Shown here: positions 8,430-17,338 of the stretch, piece by piece
Layout: every line of letters begins with the position of its first letter
Position numbering within the stretch: position 1 is the first letter of the stretch
Source: an uncultured Eubacteriales bacterium
GTDB lineage: Bacteria; Bacillota; Clostridia; Oscillospirales; Oscillospiraceae
DNA: 24,770 bases
Direction of reading: 5' to 3'
Assembly: GCA_900554625.1 (NCBI GenBank)
Contig: USHP01000002.1
Coordinates: 1 to 24,770 of the forward strand
Program-made: the position numbers and the translations under genes
The notes under the pieces: generated by a model
Database searches by the model: none
Told to the model about the DNA's origin: nothing
What the model saw: only the letters and a program-made list of their open reading frames with translations

Positions 8430-9914
8430 TTAGCCGTCTCGATCCTGTTTCGGTGAGACATGATAGTACTGCTTGTACGCCCTGGAAAAGGTATACACGC
8501 TTTCATAGCCAACCAGTTCTGCCACCTCCTTTATTTTGATTGCGGGATCTTCTTCCATCAACCGCTTGGCCTCTCGCATTCGGACAGACAGAACATATTC
8601 CGAAAAGCTTTGATGAAGCTGCTCTTTAAACACACGGCTAAAGTAGCTGTAACTCATGGAAACCATCTCGGCCACTTCGTCCATGCTGATATCGCGGTTG
8701 TAATTATTCTGCACATACTGCTTTGCTATGGAAAGAATATGGGCATACTTGTTTGTAGCGGTCTGCACAGCCGCCTCCATCTGCTTCAAAACCTTCTGCA
8801 GGTATTCTTGCATTTCATTTAAACTGGCAAATCTGCTAAAGTGGGGAAACGCTTCCAATTCCAGATGATACGCAGAAGCCATCTCCTGAACCTGAGACTC
8901 CCAATACACATAAAATCGTCGAATCTCCTTAGGAAAGGGCTGCTCCTGAAAAAAATCCCGACAGAAGATTTTTTGAAGCAACTGATAAAGCTCAGCAAAA
9001 TTTCTGCTCTGAAAGGCCGAATGAATCCGGGCTTGAAACCGCGGAAACCGGCTTTGCTCCGTAGCCGCTTGAGCAGAGGAAAACCGAAGGTCGAACGGCT
9101 CCAGCATGCGATAGGCCATGGTGTACCGTGCCTCTTTATAAAACACAGGATACTCCTCCAAACGCGTAAACGGTCGACTCACTGCAAAACAGGGCCGTCC
9201 CGCCCCCTGCCTGACACAGGACTCCTGACACGTTTCGATGTACGCTTTTACAATGTCCTCCCGGCTGCTTTCGGTATTCAACAGCACAACTGCATCTTGC
9301 GTTACGTTGCGAAAAAAGAATGCCGCCACATTCTCCGACGATTCCTCGGCAAAGACTTCCTCAGCCCGGAAGCCGTCTTCTCCTTCCCCGCCAAAAGGCC
9401 ATGCAACCCAGAACACCGGATGGGGAAATTCCACCGGGGGCTTTCCGGTTTTACCCGCGAGTAAACCGTTGAGCCAGTTTTCCAGTACCTCCCGGTCGTT
9501 GCCGTTTCGGAGAGATTGCGCCTTCCGGCGGCGAAGATTCTCCTGACACTTGAGCAGCACTTCCTGAATTTGCACCAGCTTTACGGGCTTGAGCAGATAA
9601 TCCACCACTCCGCTGCGGAGAGCACTCCGCATATACTCGTAATCGTCATGGCCGCTCAGAATCACCACCTGAATCTCCGGGAAAGCCTCGTTTACCTTGT
9701 CCGCTAGCTCCAGACCCGTCTGATAGGGCATTCGAATGTCGCTGATCAATATATCAACGGACTTTTCCTGCAAAATCCCCCATGCCTCTTGGGCCGAGTG
9801 GGCTATCAGCGTCTCTTGAATTCCTAACTGGTTTTCCCTGTCAATCATCTCTATCTTTCGTCGCATGGCTGTGCACAAAAGGGGATCATCATCCACTACC
9901 ATCACTGTAAGCAT
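8430..9914 (-). CDS. YesN-type response regulator, receiver plus AraC-family HTH
   Basis: This 494-residue regulator has a receiver at residues 1 to about 120 (VMVVDDDPLL, phosphoacceptor D59 in ILISDIRMP, K109 in YLLKPVK). A variable middle follows, then an AraC double helix-turn-helix at roughly 385-490 (ISMDEVAEMVSMSYSYFSRVFK, then VAELVGYESVYTFSRAYKQ). ATG 9914 is preferred because GGAGG (9921-9925) lies 6 bases upstream; a TTG at 9938 would place the Shine-Dalgarno inside the gene. It pairs with the kinase encoded just upstream (109 bases). YesN-type regulators typically activate LplABC-type sugar transporter operons, so the operon at 13557-19260 is the likely target. Confidence 0.93.
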   Translation of the reverse strand: MLTVMVVDDDPLLCTAMRRKIEMIDRENQLGIQETLIAHSAQEAWGILQEKSVDILISDIRMPYQTGLELADKVNEAFPEIQVVILSGHDDYEYMRSALRSGVVDYLLKPVKLVQIQEVLLKCQENLRRRKAQSLRNGNDREVLENWLNGLLAGKTGKPPVEFPHPVFWVAWPFGGEGEDGFRAEEVFAEESSENVAAFFFRNVTQDAVVLLNTESSREDIVKAYIETCQESCVRQGAGRPCFAVSRPFTRLEEYPVFYKEARYTMAYRMLEPFDLRFSSAQAATEQSRFPRFQARIHSAFQSRNFAELYQLLQKIFCRDFFQEQPFPKEIRRFYVYWESQVQEMASAYHLELEAFPHFSRFASLNEMQEYLQKVLKQMEAAVQTATNKYAHILSIAKQYVQNNYNRDISMDEVAEMVSMSYSYFSRVFKEQLHQSFSEYVLSVRMREAKRLMEEDPAIKIKEVAELVGYESVYTFSRAYKQYYHVSPKQDRDG

Positions 9915-10023
9915 CTGCATCCTCCGCTTTTCTGTCAAACTCTCCGTCTTACTTGGACAACACCGGCGAAAAGCACACCTGTTATAAGACAGCTTTTTGC
10001 GTTTACCTTTTCTGAAAAAACTG

Positions 10024-11727
10024 CTATAATGTTTGTAAAATAAACATACTGGTATACTTTCCCTCCCGACTCCTCAGTACCAAACGATCATTGGAATGAG
10101 AAAAAATCTGAAGGCGATCATTGATATTATCCAGCCCAATTCCATGCTCTTTCTGATGACGCAGAGCTATGGCATCATAGGGCTGAGAGAATTTTTGATT
10201 CATCTCCTCCACTTGTTTCAGACTCATTCCCCTGCCGTTATCCCGTACACGAAGAATCATTCGGTCACCCATCTTGCGGGCCGTGATGATAATTTGCCTT
10301 TTCTCCTCCGGATCCATCCCGGTAAACCCATGCTCAAAGGAATTCTCCACAATAGGCTGAAGCAAAAAGCGGGGAATAATGATCTGCCGAAGCTCCTCCG
10401 GGACATGAATCCGCAGCTCCACGCTGTCTCCATACCGGCACTTCTCCAGGTTCACGTAATTAATCACATGCTCCAGTTCCTTCTCCAAAGGAAGCTCTGT
10501 GCTCGTCATGGTGTTATAGCGGATCATCTGGGCAAAGTCGCAAATGTAATCCGCCGTTTCAAACTCTCCGTCCAAAGTCAGCTTTCCGGCAAACATGTCC
10601 AATGTGTTGTAGATAAAGTGAGGATTGATTTGAAGCAGAAGAGCCTTTAACTGAGCGTCTTTATATGCGGTTTCCTTTTGAATATTCTCCTGCATCAAGA
10701 CGCGCATTCTGCCCAAGACACGGTTGAATTGATTTCCAATCACTCCAATTTCATCCTGACGTTCCACCGCTAACTCCCCGTTGAAACCGGATTCGGCAAT
10801 GCGCTCCATCTCATCTCCATATCTCTGAAGACGAGAGTTGATAGAGCGAATCATGGAAAAGAACAGAGACAAAAACAGTAGCGAAAGAAATCCCACGAAG
10901 ATTAAGATGAGCAGAGAACTCTGCTGCAAATATCCGTGTTCCGACACTGGCAGCGCCACACCCACGCGCAGAGGAACCCGCTGAATCTCGGTGGAAAAAC
11001 ACCGCACAGATTCTTGAGAACCTGCGGTTTGCGGGAAACGGAAATCAGAATTCAGCGTTACATTGCTGAGTTTAGGTCGGTTTTCCTCATCCAGTAGGAA
11101 TAGGGCCACACCATTCTGTTGCGGCATTCCGAACTCTGGGAACAACTCGTCCACGCGCATTTTGGCCAAAAGATACCCCTGATTTTTATATACCGAGGAA
11201 ACAATGGGACAAAGGTAGTACAACACATCTTTTCCGTCTATCTCCGCATGATACCAAGTGGATTCCCTTCCGTTCTCCAACAGCTCTGTGGGAATACTCT
11301 TCGGAACAGAATCATAATGGTACACTGCGCTGTAACCCTCCGGGATGGTAGTGTTTTTCGTCAGTAAATAGACGCGTTCCAGAGGCGGTGACACCGCGTT
11401 GCTCGCTCCCTGCAGCAACGGCATCACAGTTTGCGTGTACTCCTCGTGAGAGACGGCGCCATTGTAATCGTGAGACAGAAAAGCAATCAGATTTTGATTG
11501 CAGGACAACACCTGCATCAGCATTTCCACATGATCCATTTTTTCGTTCACATCACTGACTACCATGTTCAGCATATATTGCCCATCCTGCGCCAGCTGAT
11601 GTTCATAGTGTGACGTAACCGAGGCAAAACTGAACACCGACAGCAAGGTAAACGGTAGAGCGATGAGCCCCAAAAATCCAAGAACCATTTTGTGCGCTAG
11701 TTTCATCCGACTCAGCCACTGTTTCAC
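10024..11727 (-). CDS. YesM-type sensor histidine kinase
   Basis: This is a 567-residue membrane kinase if GTG 11727 is used. That start has AGGAAAGGAG just upstream, whereas an earlier frame would contain the ribosome site inside the coding region. Layout: TM1 at about 14-37, extracellular sensor about 38-269, TM2 about 270-292, HAMP about 295-345, and His_kinase with H370 in INPHFIYNTLD. The HATPase follows, with LQPIVENSFEHG (N box), RDNGRGM and GIGLDNINDRL (G boxes). It probably senses an extracellular sugar, perhaps with the divergent solute-binding-like protein (11926-13377), and phosphorylates the neighbouring YesN regulator. It heads the long operon, with a near-consensus promoter at 11842-11870. 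Confidence 0.93.
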   Translation of the reverse strand: MKQWLSRMKLAHKMVLGFLGLIALPFTLLSVFSFASVTSHYEHQLAQDGQYMLNMVVSDVNEKMDHVEMLMQVLSCNQNLIAFLSHDYNGAVSHEEYTQTVMPLLQGASNAVSPPLERVYLLTKNTTIPEGYSAVYHYDSVPKSIPTELLENGRESTWYHAEIDGKDVLYYLCPIVSSVYKNQGYLLAKMRVDELFPEFGMPQQNGVALFLLDEENRPKLSNVTLNSDFRFPQTAGSQESVRCFSTEIQRVPLRVGVALPVSEHGYLQQSSLLILIFVGFLSLLFLSLFFSMIRSINSRLQRYGDEMERIAESGFNGELAVERQDEIGVIGNQFNRVLGRMRVLMQENIQKETAYKDAQLKALLLQINPHFIYNTLDMFAGKLTLDGEFETADYICDFAQMIRYNTMTSTELPLEKELEHVINYVNLEKCRYGDSVELRIHVPEELRQIIIPRFLLQPIVENSFEHGFTGMDPEEKRQIIITARKMGDRMILRVRDNGRGMSLKQVEEMNQKFSQPYDAIALRHQKEHGIGLDNINDRLQIFSHSNDRLVLRSREGKYTSMFILQTL

Positions 11728-11815
11728 TTTTTTCTCCTTTCCTATCATCAAAAAACCGGTATTAAAATCTCAAACTCAGTTTTTATAAAATTTACATAAA
11801 AAAACTCTGGACATT

Positions 11816-11844
11816 TTGAGATTATTGGCTTATTATGATATAGT
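11816..11844 (+). promoter_or_regulatory. Divergent sigma-A promoter of the anchored binding-like protein
   Basis: The plus strand has TTGAGA (11816-11821), a 17-base spacer and TATAGT (11839-11844). Transcription would start near 11851, about 75 bases before ATG 11926. The -10 shares bases 11842-11844 with the opposing promoter. Confidence 0.7.
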
Positions 11845-11870
11845 ATAACAAGTATAGCAAAAAATGTCAA
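11842..11870 (-). promoter_or_regulatory. Near-consensus sigma-A promoter of the sensor/catabolic operon
   Basis: The minus strand has TTGACA (11870-11865), a 17-base spacer and TATACT (11847-11842). This gives a start near 11835, about 108 bases before the kinase GTG. Its -10 overlaps the -10 of the divergent promoter on the plus strand, so the two should compete for polymerase. Confidence 0.85.
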
Positions 11871-11879
11871 TTTTTCCTA

Positions 11880-11894
11880 TCGACTCGTAGTCGA
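11880..11894. promoter_or_regulatory. Palindromic operator candidate
   Basis: TCGACT-CGT-AGTCGA is a perfect inverted repeat. It lies about 45-59 bases upstream of the predicted minus-strand start (an activator position) and about 30-44 downstream of the plus-strand start (a repressor position). A second inverted pair, AGTATAGC (11851-11858) and GCTATACT (11899-11906), brackets it. The binding protein is unknown. Confidence 0.45.
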
Positions 11895-11925
11895 CACAGC
11901 TATACTCCAAAAGAAAGGAATTACC

Positions 11926-13377
11926 ATGGATACTCCACACAACGATAAACAGCGCAAAAGCTTATTTCCCTATAAGCTTGCTCAAACGCTTGTCGGATTG
12001 ATTGCCGTATGTTTCCTTATTTTCTGTATTCGCTCACCCTCAACTTCCAGTCCCTCTCCCTTTCAGACGACATCCTCCGAGAAAGAAACCGCTTTGAAAT
12101 GGATTTTCATAACACCTTATGGCGAGACGGATTCCTCCTATGCTGAACTGTTTCTCTCCCAAGAGGATTGCACCGAATTGGCCGGAACACCTGTGGAACT
12201 CTCCTTTTGCACCATTGAAAAATATTTGAACATGACAGCATCGGGAATCTCTGCAGATGTGGTCACCTGTTGGTACACCGATTCCAACTTTAAACGATTG
12301 GAAACAACCGGAACTACCTGGTCTCTGCAGGACTTGCTGAACAAGGAAATTCCCGGCTTTACCCTGCCCGAAAACTTTATCCGGTGGTGCGGAAATTTTC
12401 AGGGAGATGTTTACGCCTATCCACATACCGGAACCATTCTCTCTGAGGATACCTCTACCAAGTCTGCCGCCGCTATGATTGGTCGCAAGGACATTCTGGA
12501 AAAAATCCACTGGGATAGTCAGCAGCCCCTGTCCAAAGCGTATTGCTTGGAACAGCTAAAAGCCGTTCGGAAAGCCTATCCGGAGTTGATTCCCTGCTAC
12601 GTGGAGCTTCCCTGTCTTCAACAGATGTTTGGCGTCACCGCCGATACCGGCACTGCGTGGGAGGATCCTTTTTTTCACCCCGGTACTTTGGAGTCACTGG
12701 AGTTTATGAACACCCTGTTCCGTGAGCGACTGCTTTCCCGCGATGTATTCACCCTCAGTCAAGAGTCCCTGCTCAGACAGCTGCAAAACGGCGAGATCTT
12801 TTTGGCGGCTTCCCCCTCGCTGGGCAAGCTGCTCTCCCTGCTCCCGGAAAGCCACCCAATTTGGGAACAGTATGAAATCCTCTCGCCCATCCTCTCGGAT
12901 TCCGGACGGGAACCGGCACTCAGCAACAATTTCGAGGAACAATACGTCTCCACCCTGTTTATTAAAAGCAGCACACAAAGCCAATTCCAAGCCAGACTGT
13001 TGGCAGCATTTTATCTGCAAAACATGGAGCCTTCTCCCGAACAGAAGAACGCTTTGGAGCGCTCCGGGCTTGGAGATTTGCTCAAGAATGCAGAACCGAT
13101 GAAATCGATCGGCATTGACAGCCAGTACACTGTTCCGATCATTCACTATGAAATCCTGTTTTCCCTCTACTCCAACACACGTCTGGCTACGGCAGACGAA
13201 CGAAAACAGAAATTTCTGGAAAATCAGATTGTGAATTTGGTGGAGGATTGTTCTGCCGATGAAATCGCGCCGACCTACGCTCGTTTGGTCAGTGAGTTGC
13301 AAAGAGGAGACTATGAGTTGCTGGACACCTGGAAAAAGCAGCAGTACCAAAAAGCGATATCCATTTTGCAGGAGTGA
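11926..13377 (+). CDS. Membrane-anchored solute-binding-like protein
   Basis: This is a 483-residue protein with a short basic N terminus and one hydrophobic segment at about 18-35. A Ser/Thr/Pro linker and a large extracellular domain follow. That domain has features of extracellular sugar-binding proteins, such as GISADVVTCW, a Trp-rich LPENFIRWCG segment and VYAYP. The LIFC sequence is a poor lipobox, so a signal anchor is more likely than a lipoprotein. AAAGGAA stands before the ATG. It is transcribed divergently from the YesM-type kinase, so it may present ligand to the kinase rather than feed the transporter, which has its own binding protein at 15580-17243. It could instead be a second binding protein. 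The C terminus converges on ThuA, separated by a shared hairpin. Confidence 0.65.
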   Translation: MDTPHNDKQRKSLFPYKLAQTLVGLIAVCFLIFCIRSPSTSSPSPFQTTSSEKETALKWIFITPYGETDSSYAELFLSQEDCTELAGTPVELSFCTIEKYLNMTASGISADVVTCWYTDSNFKRLETTGTTWSLQDLLNKEIPGFTLPENFIRWCGNFQGDVYAYPHTGTILSEDTSTKSAAAMIGRKDILEKIHWDSQQPLSKAYCLEQLKAVRKAYPELIPCYVELPCLQQMFGVTADTGTAWEDPFFHPGTLESLEFMNTLFRERLLSRDVFTLSQESLLRQLQNGEIFLAASPSLGKLLSLLPESHPIWEQYEILSPILSDSGREPALSNNFEEQYVSTLFIKSSTQSQFQARLLAAFYLQNMEPSPEQKNALERSGLGDLLKNAEPMKSIGIDSQYTVPIIHYEILFSLYSNTRLATADERKQKFLENQIVNLVEDCSADEIAPTYARLVSELQRGDYELLDTWKKQQYQKAISILQE

Positions 13378-13424
13378 ACCTGATTTTTTCGAATTCTCTT
13401 GCCGGAAAATGATTTTTCAGATAA

Positions 13425-13468
13425 AAAGTGCGCCTTCCAACGGCTGATGCTGATGAAAGGCGCGCTTT
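13425..13468. terminator. Bidirectional terminator between converging genes
   Basis: A 12-bp stem pairs 13425-13436 with 13457-13468, with one G-T pair and a 20-base loop. On the minus strand the stem is followed by a T5 run, giving a good end for the ThuA operon. On the plus strand it lies about 50 bases after the stop of the anchored binding-like protein with a weaker T tract. The rest of 13378-13556 shows no gene. Confidence 0.75.
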
Positions 13469-13556
13469 CGTTATCCCTGCTTCCCGCGCAAGAACCTTGG
13501 CCTTTTCACATTGGTTCCTTAGTTAAGAGATATTAAGAGAGAAACACATCTGCTTT

Positions 13557-14330
13557 TTAGGAGATGCTCTTCTGGTCGTGAAGCCCCTGAACACTATGTT
13601 CCATCTCTCCCTTAACGGGCATAATGGGTGCGGGATTTCCAAAGGTGGTATTGGGGAAACGGATGGGCGCTGCCCACTTCACCGCATTGATAATCACCTT
13701 TTGAATTTCCGGCTGATGATAGATGGGGAACACCTCATGGCCCGGACGGAAGTAGAAAATCTTTCCTTTTCCGCGATGCCAGCAGCAACCGCTGCGGAAC
13801 ACTTCTCCGCCTTCGAACCAGCTGATAAACACCTGCTCATCCGGCTGGGGAATATCAAAGCGCTCACCGTACATCTCCTCGTGCGGAATTATAATTTTCT
13901 CGTCCAGACCGTCTACAATGGGATGGCTGGGATCTACAACCCAAAGGATTTCCTTCTCGCCGTCCTCACGCCACTTCAATTTCCAGGAATCCGTTCCGCA
14001 CAGCTTCCGGAAGATTTTAGAGGCATGGCCGGAATGAAGAACGATAAGGCCCATTCCTTCCAGAACACGATTGTAAACGCGATCCACAATCTCATCCGAC
14101 ACTTCCTGATGAGCCATGTGACCCCACCAAATCAACACATCCGTATTGTCTACAACCTCCTGAGTCAGTCCGTGTTCCGGCTCTCGCAGCGTGGCGGTTT
14201 TCACATCCATACCGGCTTCTTTCAGAAAGTCTGCGATGCAGCCGTGAATACCCTTGGGGTACACCTCAGCCACTTCCGGGAATTGAACCTCATGGAGGTA
14301 TTCGTTCCAAACAGTTACTCGAATTGCCAT
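13557..14330 (-). CDS. ThuA-like protein (glutamine-amidotransferase fold)
   Basis: This 257-residue cytoplasmic protein belongs to the ThuA family. It begins [14 protein letters not shown] and contains [46 protein letters not shown] and a C-terminal [20 protein letters not shown]. ThuA proteins are linked to disaccharide use in rhizobia, where ThuA acts with the Gfo/Idh-type ThuB in 3-keto-disaccharide metabolism. The same pairing occurs here: the gene starts 28 bases after Gfo/Idh paralogue B and is the last gene of the transporter operon, followed by the hairpin at 13425-13468. The precise reaction is not evident. Confidence 0.88.
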   Translation of the reverse strand: MAIRVTVWNEYLHEVQFPEVAEVYPKGIHGCIADFLKEAGMDVKTATLREPEHGLTQEVVDNTDVLIWWGHMAHQEVSDEIVDRVYNRVLEGMGLIVLHSGHASKIFRKLCGTDSWKLKWREDGEKEILWVVDPSHPIVDGLDEKIIIPHEEMYGERFDIPQPDEQVFISWFEGGEVFRSGCCWHRGKGKIFYFRPGHEVFPIYHQPEIQKVIINAVKWAAPIRFPNTTFGNPAPIMPVKGEMEHSVQGLHDQKSIS

Positions 14331-14358
14331 TTTAAAAAAACTCCTCTCATATCATGAA

Positions 14359-15435
14359 TTAATCACAGGGTAGCCATTTTTCTTCTTCCGCAGAGCGGAT
14401 AATTACGTCCAATGCATGCTGAATGCGGCAGCCGTCTTGAATGGTGGCAGCCATGCCATCGCTGCAGCCGTTGAGAATATCTGCAAAGGACTGCATCTGA
14501 TCGCACTGGAAACGCTGGGGAATGGGAAGCTTTGTGTAGATTCCGGACCTGTCATAGGGGTAGCCAAAGCAGACCTCTAATTCATCTACACCGGGAGTAA
14601 CATCCAAGCTGTACACCAAGCCGCCCTTGCTCCCGTATATTTCCATGCGCTGGTAATTTCCTCTGCCATAGGCAAATCGGGTGACAGAGAAATTCGCCGA
14701 GGTCTTTCCATCCATCTCCATCAAGTAATGGCAGAAGTCATCTACATCTACCGGACCGTATCCTTCGCCCTCTTCCAGACGGCGCTGGGTCACATAAGTA
14801 TCCGTATGTCCCACAGCCTTCCGGTAATTTTTACCGGTGACAAAACTTACCAAATCCAGAGCGTGACAACCCAAATCGCCCAGTGCGCCGGTTCCGGTCA
14901 GCTCTTTTTGATATCTCCAAGAACGGGGCAAATCATAGGAAGGACCGCCGCCGCCCTGCAGATACTGCATGTAAACGTGATAAATGTCGCCTAACATTCC
15001 CTTCTCCACCAATTCCTTGGCGTAGCGGGCAGCAGCCTTAAAGCGGTAGGAAAAGCACACCATATTGGGAATCCCTTTTTCCTGTGCAGCTTTGGCCAAG
15101 ATGTCGGCCTCCTCCGCTGTTAAGGTGACAGGCTTCTCCAAGCAAAACGGTTTTCCGGCTTCAATAGCTGCCTTGGCCACTTCGAAGTGGGCGTTGTTGG
15201 AAGTGGAAATGTCAATCACATCCACATCCGGGCAGGCAATCAAATCGTGATAATCCGCAAAGCAGTGATCTTCTCGAATACCGTATGTATTTCTGGCGTA
15301 CTCCATGCGCTCAGGCTTTAGATCGCACACGGCCACAAGTTCCAGATCCGGGCTTTTGTGAATTCCGGGAAGGTGAACGCCTCTAGAAATTCCACCAATG
15401 CCTACACTTCCCACGCGAAATACTTTTTTCTCCAT
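14359..15435 (-). CDS. Gfo/Idh/MocA family NAD(P)-dependent oxidoreductase (paralogue B)
   Basis: This is a 358-residue oxidoreductase with the Rossmann start VGSVGIGGISRGVHLPG, E100-K101-P102 and GDLGCHALDL (186-195; D187, H191, D194). It matches paralogue A (716-1792) at the same residue numbers through the first 200 positions. The second domain also shares TRFAYGRGNYQRMEIYGS. Divergence is concentrated around residues 141-175 and 290-310, where substrate contacts would be expected, so the two may act on different sugars or in opposite directions. It lies between the binding-protein gene and ThuA; the Gfo/Idh-ThuA pairing recalls ThuB-ThuA. Confidence 0.91.
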   Translation of the reverse strand: MEKKVFRVGSVGIGGISRGVHLPGIHKSPDLELVAVCDLKPERMEYARNTYGIREDHCFADYHDLIACPDVDVIDISTSNNAHFEVAKAAIEAGKPFCLEKPVTLTAEEADILAKAAQEKGIPNMVCFSYRFKAAARYAKELVEKGMLGDIYHVYMQYLQGGGGPSYDLPRSWRYQKELTGTGALGDLGCHALDLVSFVTGKNYRKAVGHTDTYVTQRRLEEGEGYGPVDVDDFCHYLMEMDGKTSANFSVTRFAYGRGNYQRMEIYGSKGGLVYSLDVTPGVDELEVCFGYPYDRSGIYTKLPIPQRFQCDQMQSFADILNGCSDGMAATIQDGCRIQHALDVIIRSAEEEKWLPCD

Positions 15436-15500
15436 GAAACTCCTCCAACACTATCTGTTGTTCTCCATATTTGATTTCTTGAATTTTTGATAAAAGCAAG

Positions 15501-15537
15501 GCAAGACCTGAAGGCCGGAACAGCCTTCAGGTCCTGC
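15501..15537 (-). terminator. Hairpin after the binding-protein gene (partial terminator)
   Basis: GACCTGAAGGC (15505-15515) pairs perfectly with 15523-15533 around a 7-base loop, and three more pairs extend the stem. On the minus strand the tail is only moderately T-rich. Its place between the binding-protein gene and an enzyme gene is typical of an attenuator that lets binding protein be made in excess. Confidence 0.65.
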
Positions 15538-15579
15538 TCGAAAGCTTTCCTAAAATCTCAACAAATCAATATTTGTCCA

Positions 15580-17243
15580 TTAGCCCGCGTTATTGTAAAC
15601 ATCCAGAGCTTCCTGATAAATCTCCATTAAACGCTCCAGGCCCATTTGGTTCAACTGATCCACATAGGCATCCCACTGCTCGTCGATGCCGCCGTTGACA
15701 ATCCAGCTAGCCCAGGTCTCGTTAACATACTTGTAAATGTCCACCGTCAGAGAAGAAATCTCTTCGGACTGTTCAGCGGTGTAGTTCACAACAGGATAGG
15801 GCTTTGCCACAAATTCCTTCATCATCTCGTCTTCCTTCAATTTAGCGCCGTCGCCGCTATTCTCGGGAAGAGTGATCTTCGCTTCAAACTCGGGGGTCAC
15901 ATACTTCGGACCGTAGTCGCGGGGGCAAATTTCCCAGTACCACTGGTCGCCGTTCTTTCCTTCGGGAGGATCCAAGAAGGTAATGTTGCCGTCCTCGTCC
16001 TTATTCAATGCCACACCGTAGGGGCCCCAGTAAGACTGGACAGAAATGTCATCGGTAGAGAAGTAATCCGCCCAACGCATAGCTACTTCGGGATGCTCAC
16101 AAGCGGTGGTAATGGTATACTCGTTGCGATGATAAATGATGATTTCATCGTTGCCGCGGATGTAGCGGTCGCCGTTAGGACCGGCCAGCGGAAGCATCGG
16201 AACATATTCGTCCGAATGAGGCTGAGTAGCAGAGGAGGTTTCCCAAGCGATACCGGTACCTACCAGAGAGATACATCTGCGTTTTTCCATTTTGCGTCGG
16301 ACATGGAACCATCCTGCGTGATGAACTCCGGATCCATAATGCCTTCTGCGTATAACTTATGGAAGAAAGCAACTGCTTCCTTATAGCGCTCGTCAGCCGG
16401 AATGAAAACAGGCTTCAGCGTCTCCTGATCCAAAGCCAGGAAGTTCTCCTGGATGCTGTCCACGAGGCCCCAGGGGTTGATGTAGCGGATCCAGTCAAAC
16501 AAATCCTTCTTAGCGCTGCCGGTCAGAGGAATCTCGTCGTTCGGATCACCGTTGCCGTTGGCGTCCTGCTCCTTAAAGGCCTTCAGCACTTCGTACCACT
16601 CGTCCACGGTGGTGGGGATTTCCAGGCCCAAACGATCCAGCCATGCCTTGTTGATAAAGGGCGTATCGCAGCCCTTCGGACGCAGAGGCTTCTTACCGGG
16701 CAGAGTATAGATATGGCCGTCCGGATTGGTAACCATCTGACGCATAGTGGGCTCTGCCTCCCAAGCCGCCTTGATGTTGGGGCAATACTTTTCCACATAA
16801 TCTTCCAGCGGAATGAACATGTCAAGGTTGGTGGCAATGTCATTATCCTTCAGAGCATTGTCTCCGAAGAATACGTCGGGCAAATCACCGCTGGCCAGCA
16901 AGAGCGACTTCTGCTCACCCCAGTCCGCATCGCCTGCGTACTGCCAGTTGATCTTGACGTTGGTGTCCTTTTCCATCTGCTGGAACATGACGTTGTCTTT
17001 AAAATCCATCGTATTGGCGCCTTTGACGTAAAGGAAAGTTAACTCCACGGGTTCTTTGACAATAGGCAAGCCCGTTTCATTGAAGTTATCGTCCCCTGTT
17101 GCAACCTCACCTGAAGTGCCGCCACTTGTCTGTTCCTTACTGCTAGAGCTGCTGTTGCCACCGCCGCCACAGCCTGCCAGCATGGAGGTAACCAGGGCCA
17201 AACAAATCAGGCTTTTTCCTAGCTTTGTCCACTTTTCTTTCAT
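15580..17243 (-). pseudogene. LplA-type ABC sugar-binding lipoprotein, interrupted by a frameshift
   Basis: The N-terminal part (17243-16260) encodes a lipoprotein signal with lipobox LAGC (Cys25), a Gly/Ser linker and a large extracellular binding domain (DLPDVFFGDNA, TLPGKKPLRPKG, EIPTTVDEWYEVLKAFKEQD). The frame then runs into TAG just after the AG repeat at 16265-16271. The remaining part continues in another frame from there to 15580 (LVGTGIAWETSSATQPHS through MRWADYF to the C terminus). Removing one AG unit joins the two halves as NADVSLVGTG, giving about 553 residues, normal for this family. The gene has GAGGAG before its ATG and lies 95 bases after permease 2. It should bind the imported oligosaccharide outside the cell. 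The break may be a real mutation, slippage or a sequencing error. Confidence 0.88.
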
Positions 17244-17338
17244 GTTTGCATCTCCTCACTATAGGATTTTTTATTTGACGGTGAAATCCTCAGGGTATAT
17301 TCCCAAGGTAACGTCACAGAGTAATTTGGGGAGAAAAC

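Noticed and set aside
9980..10030. TATAAT-like box on the plus strand between regulator and kinase genes
   Set aside because: No -35 at proper distance and no plus-strand gene follows.
16260..16290. Independent start at 16290 for the second half of the binding protein
   Set aside because: The first residues (MEKRRCI) are out-of-frame reading of the first half; the half is a continuation after a frameshift.
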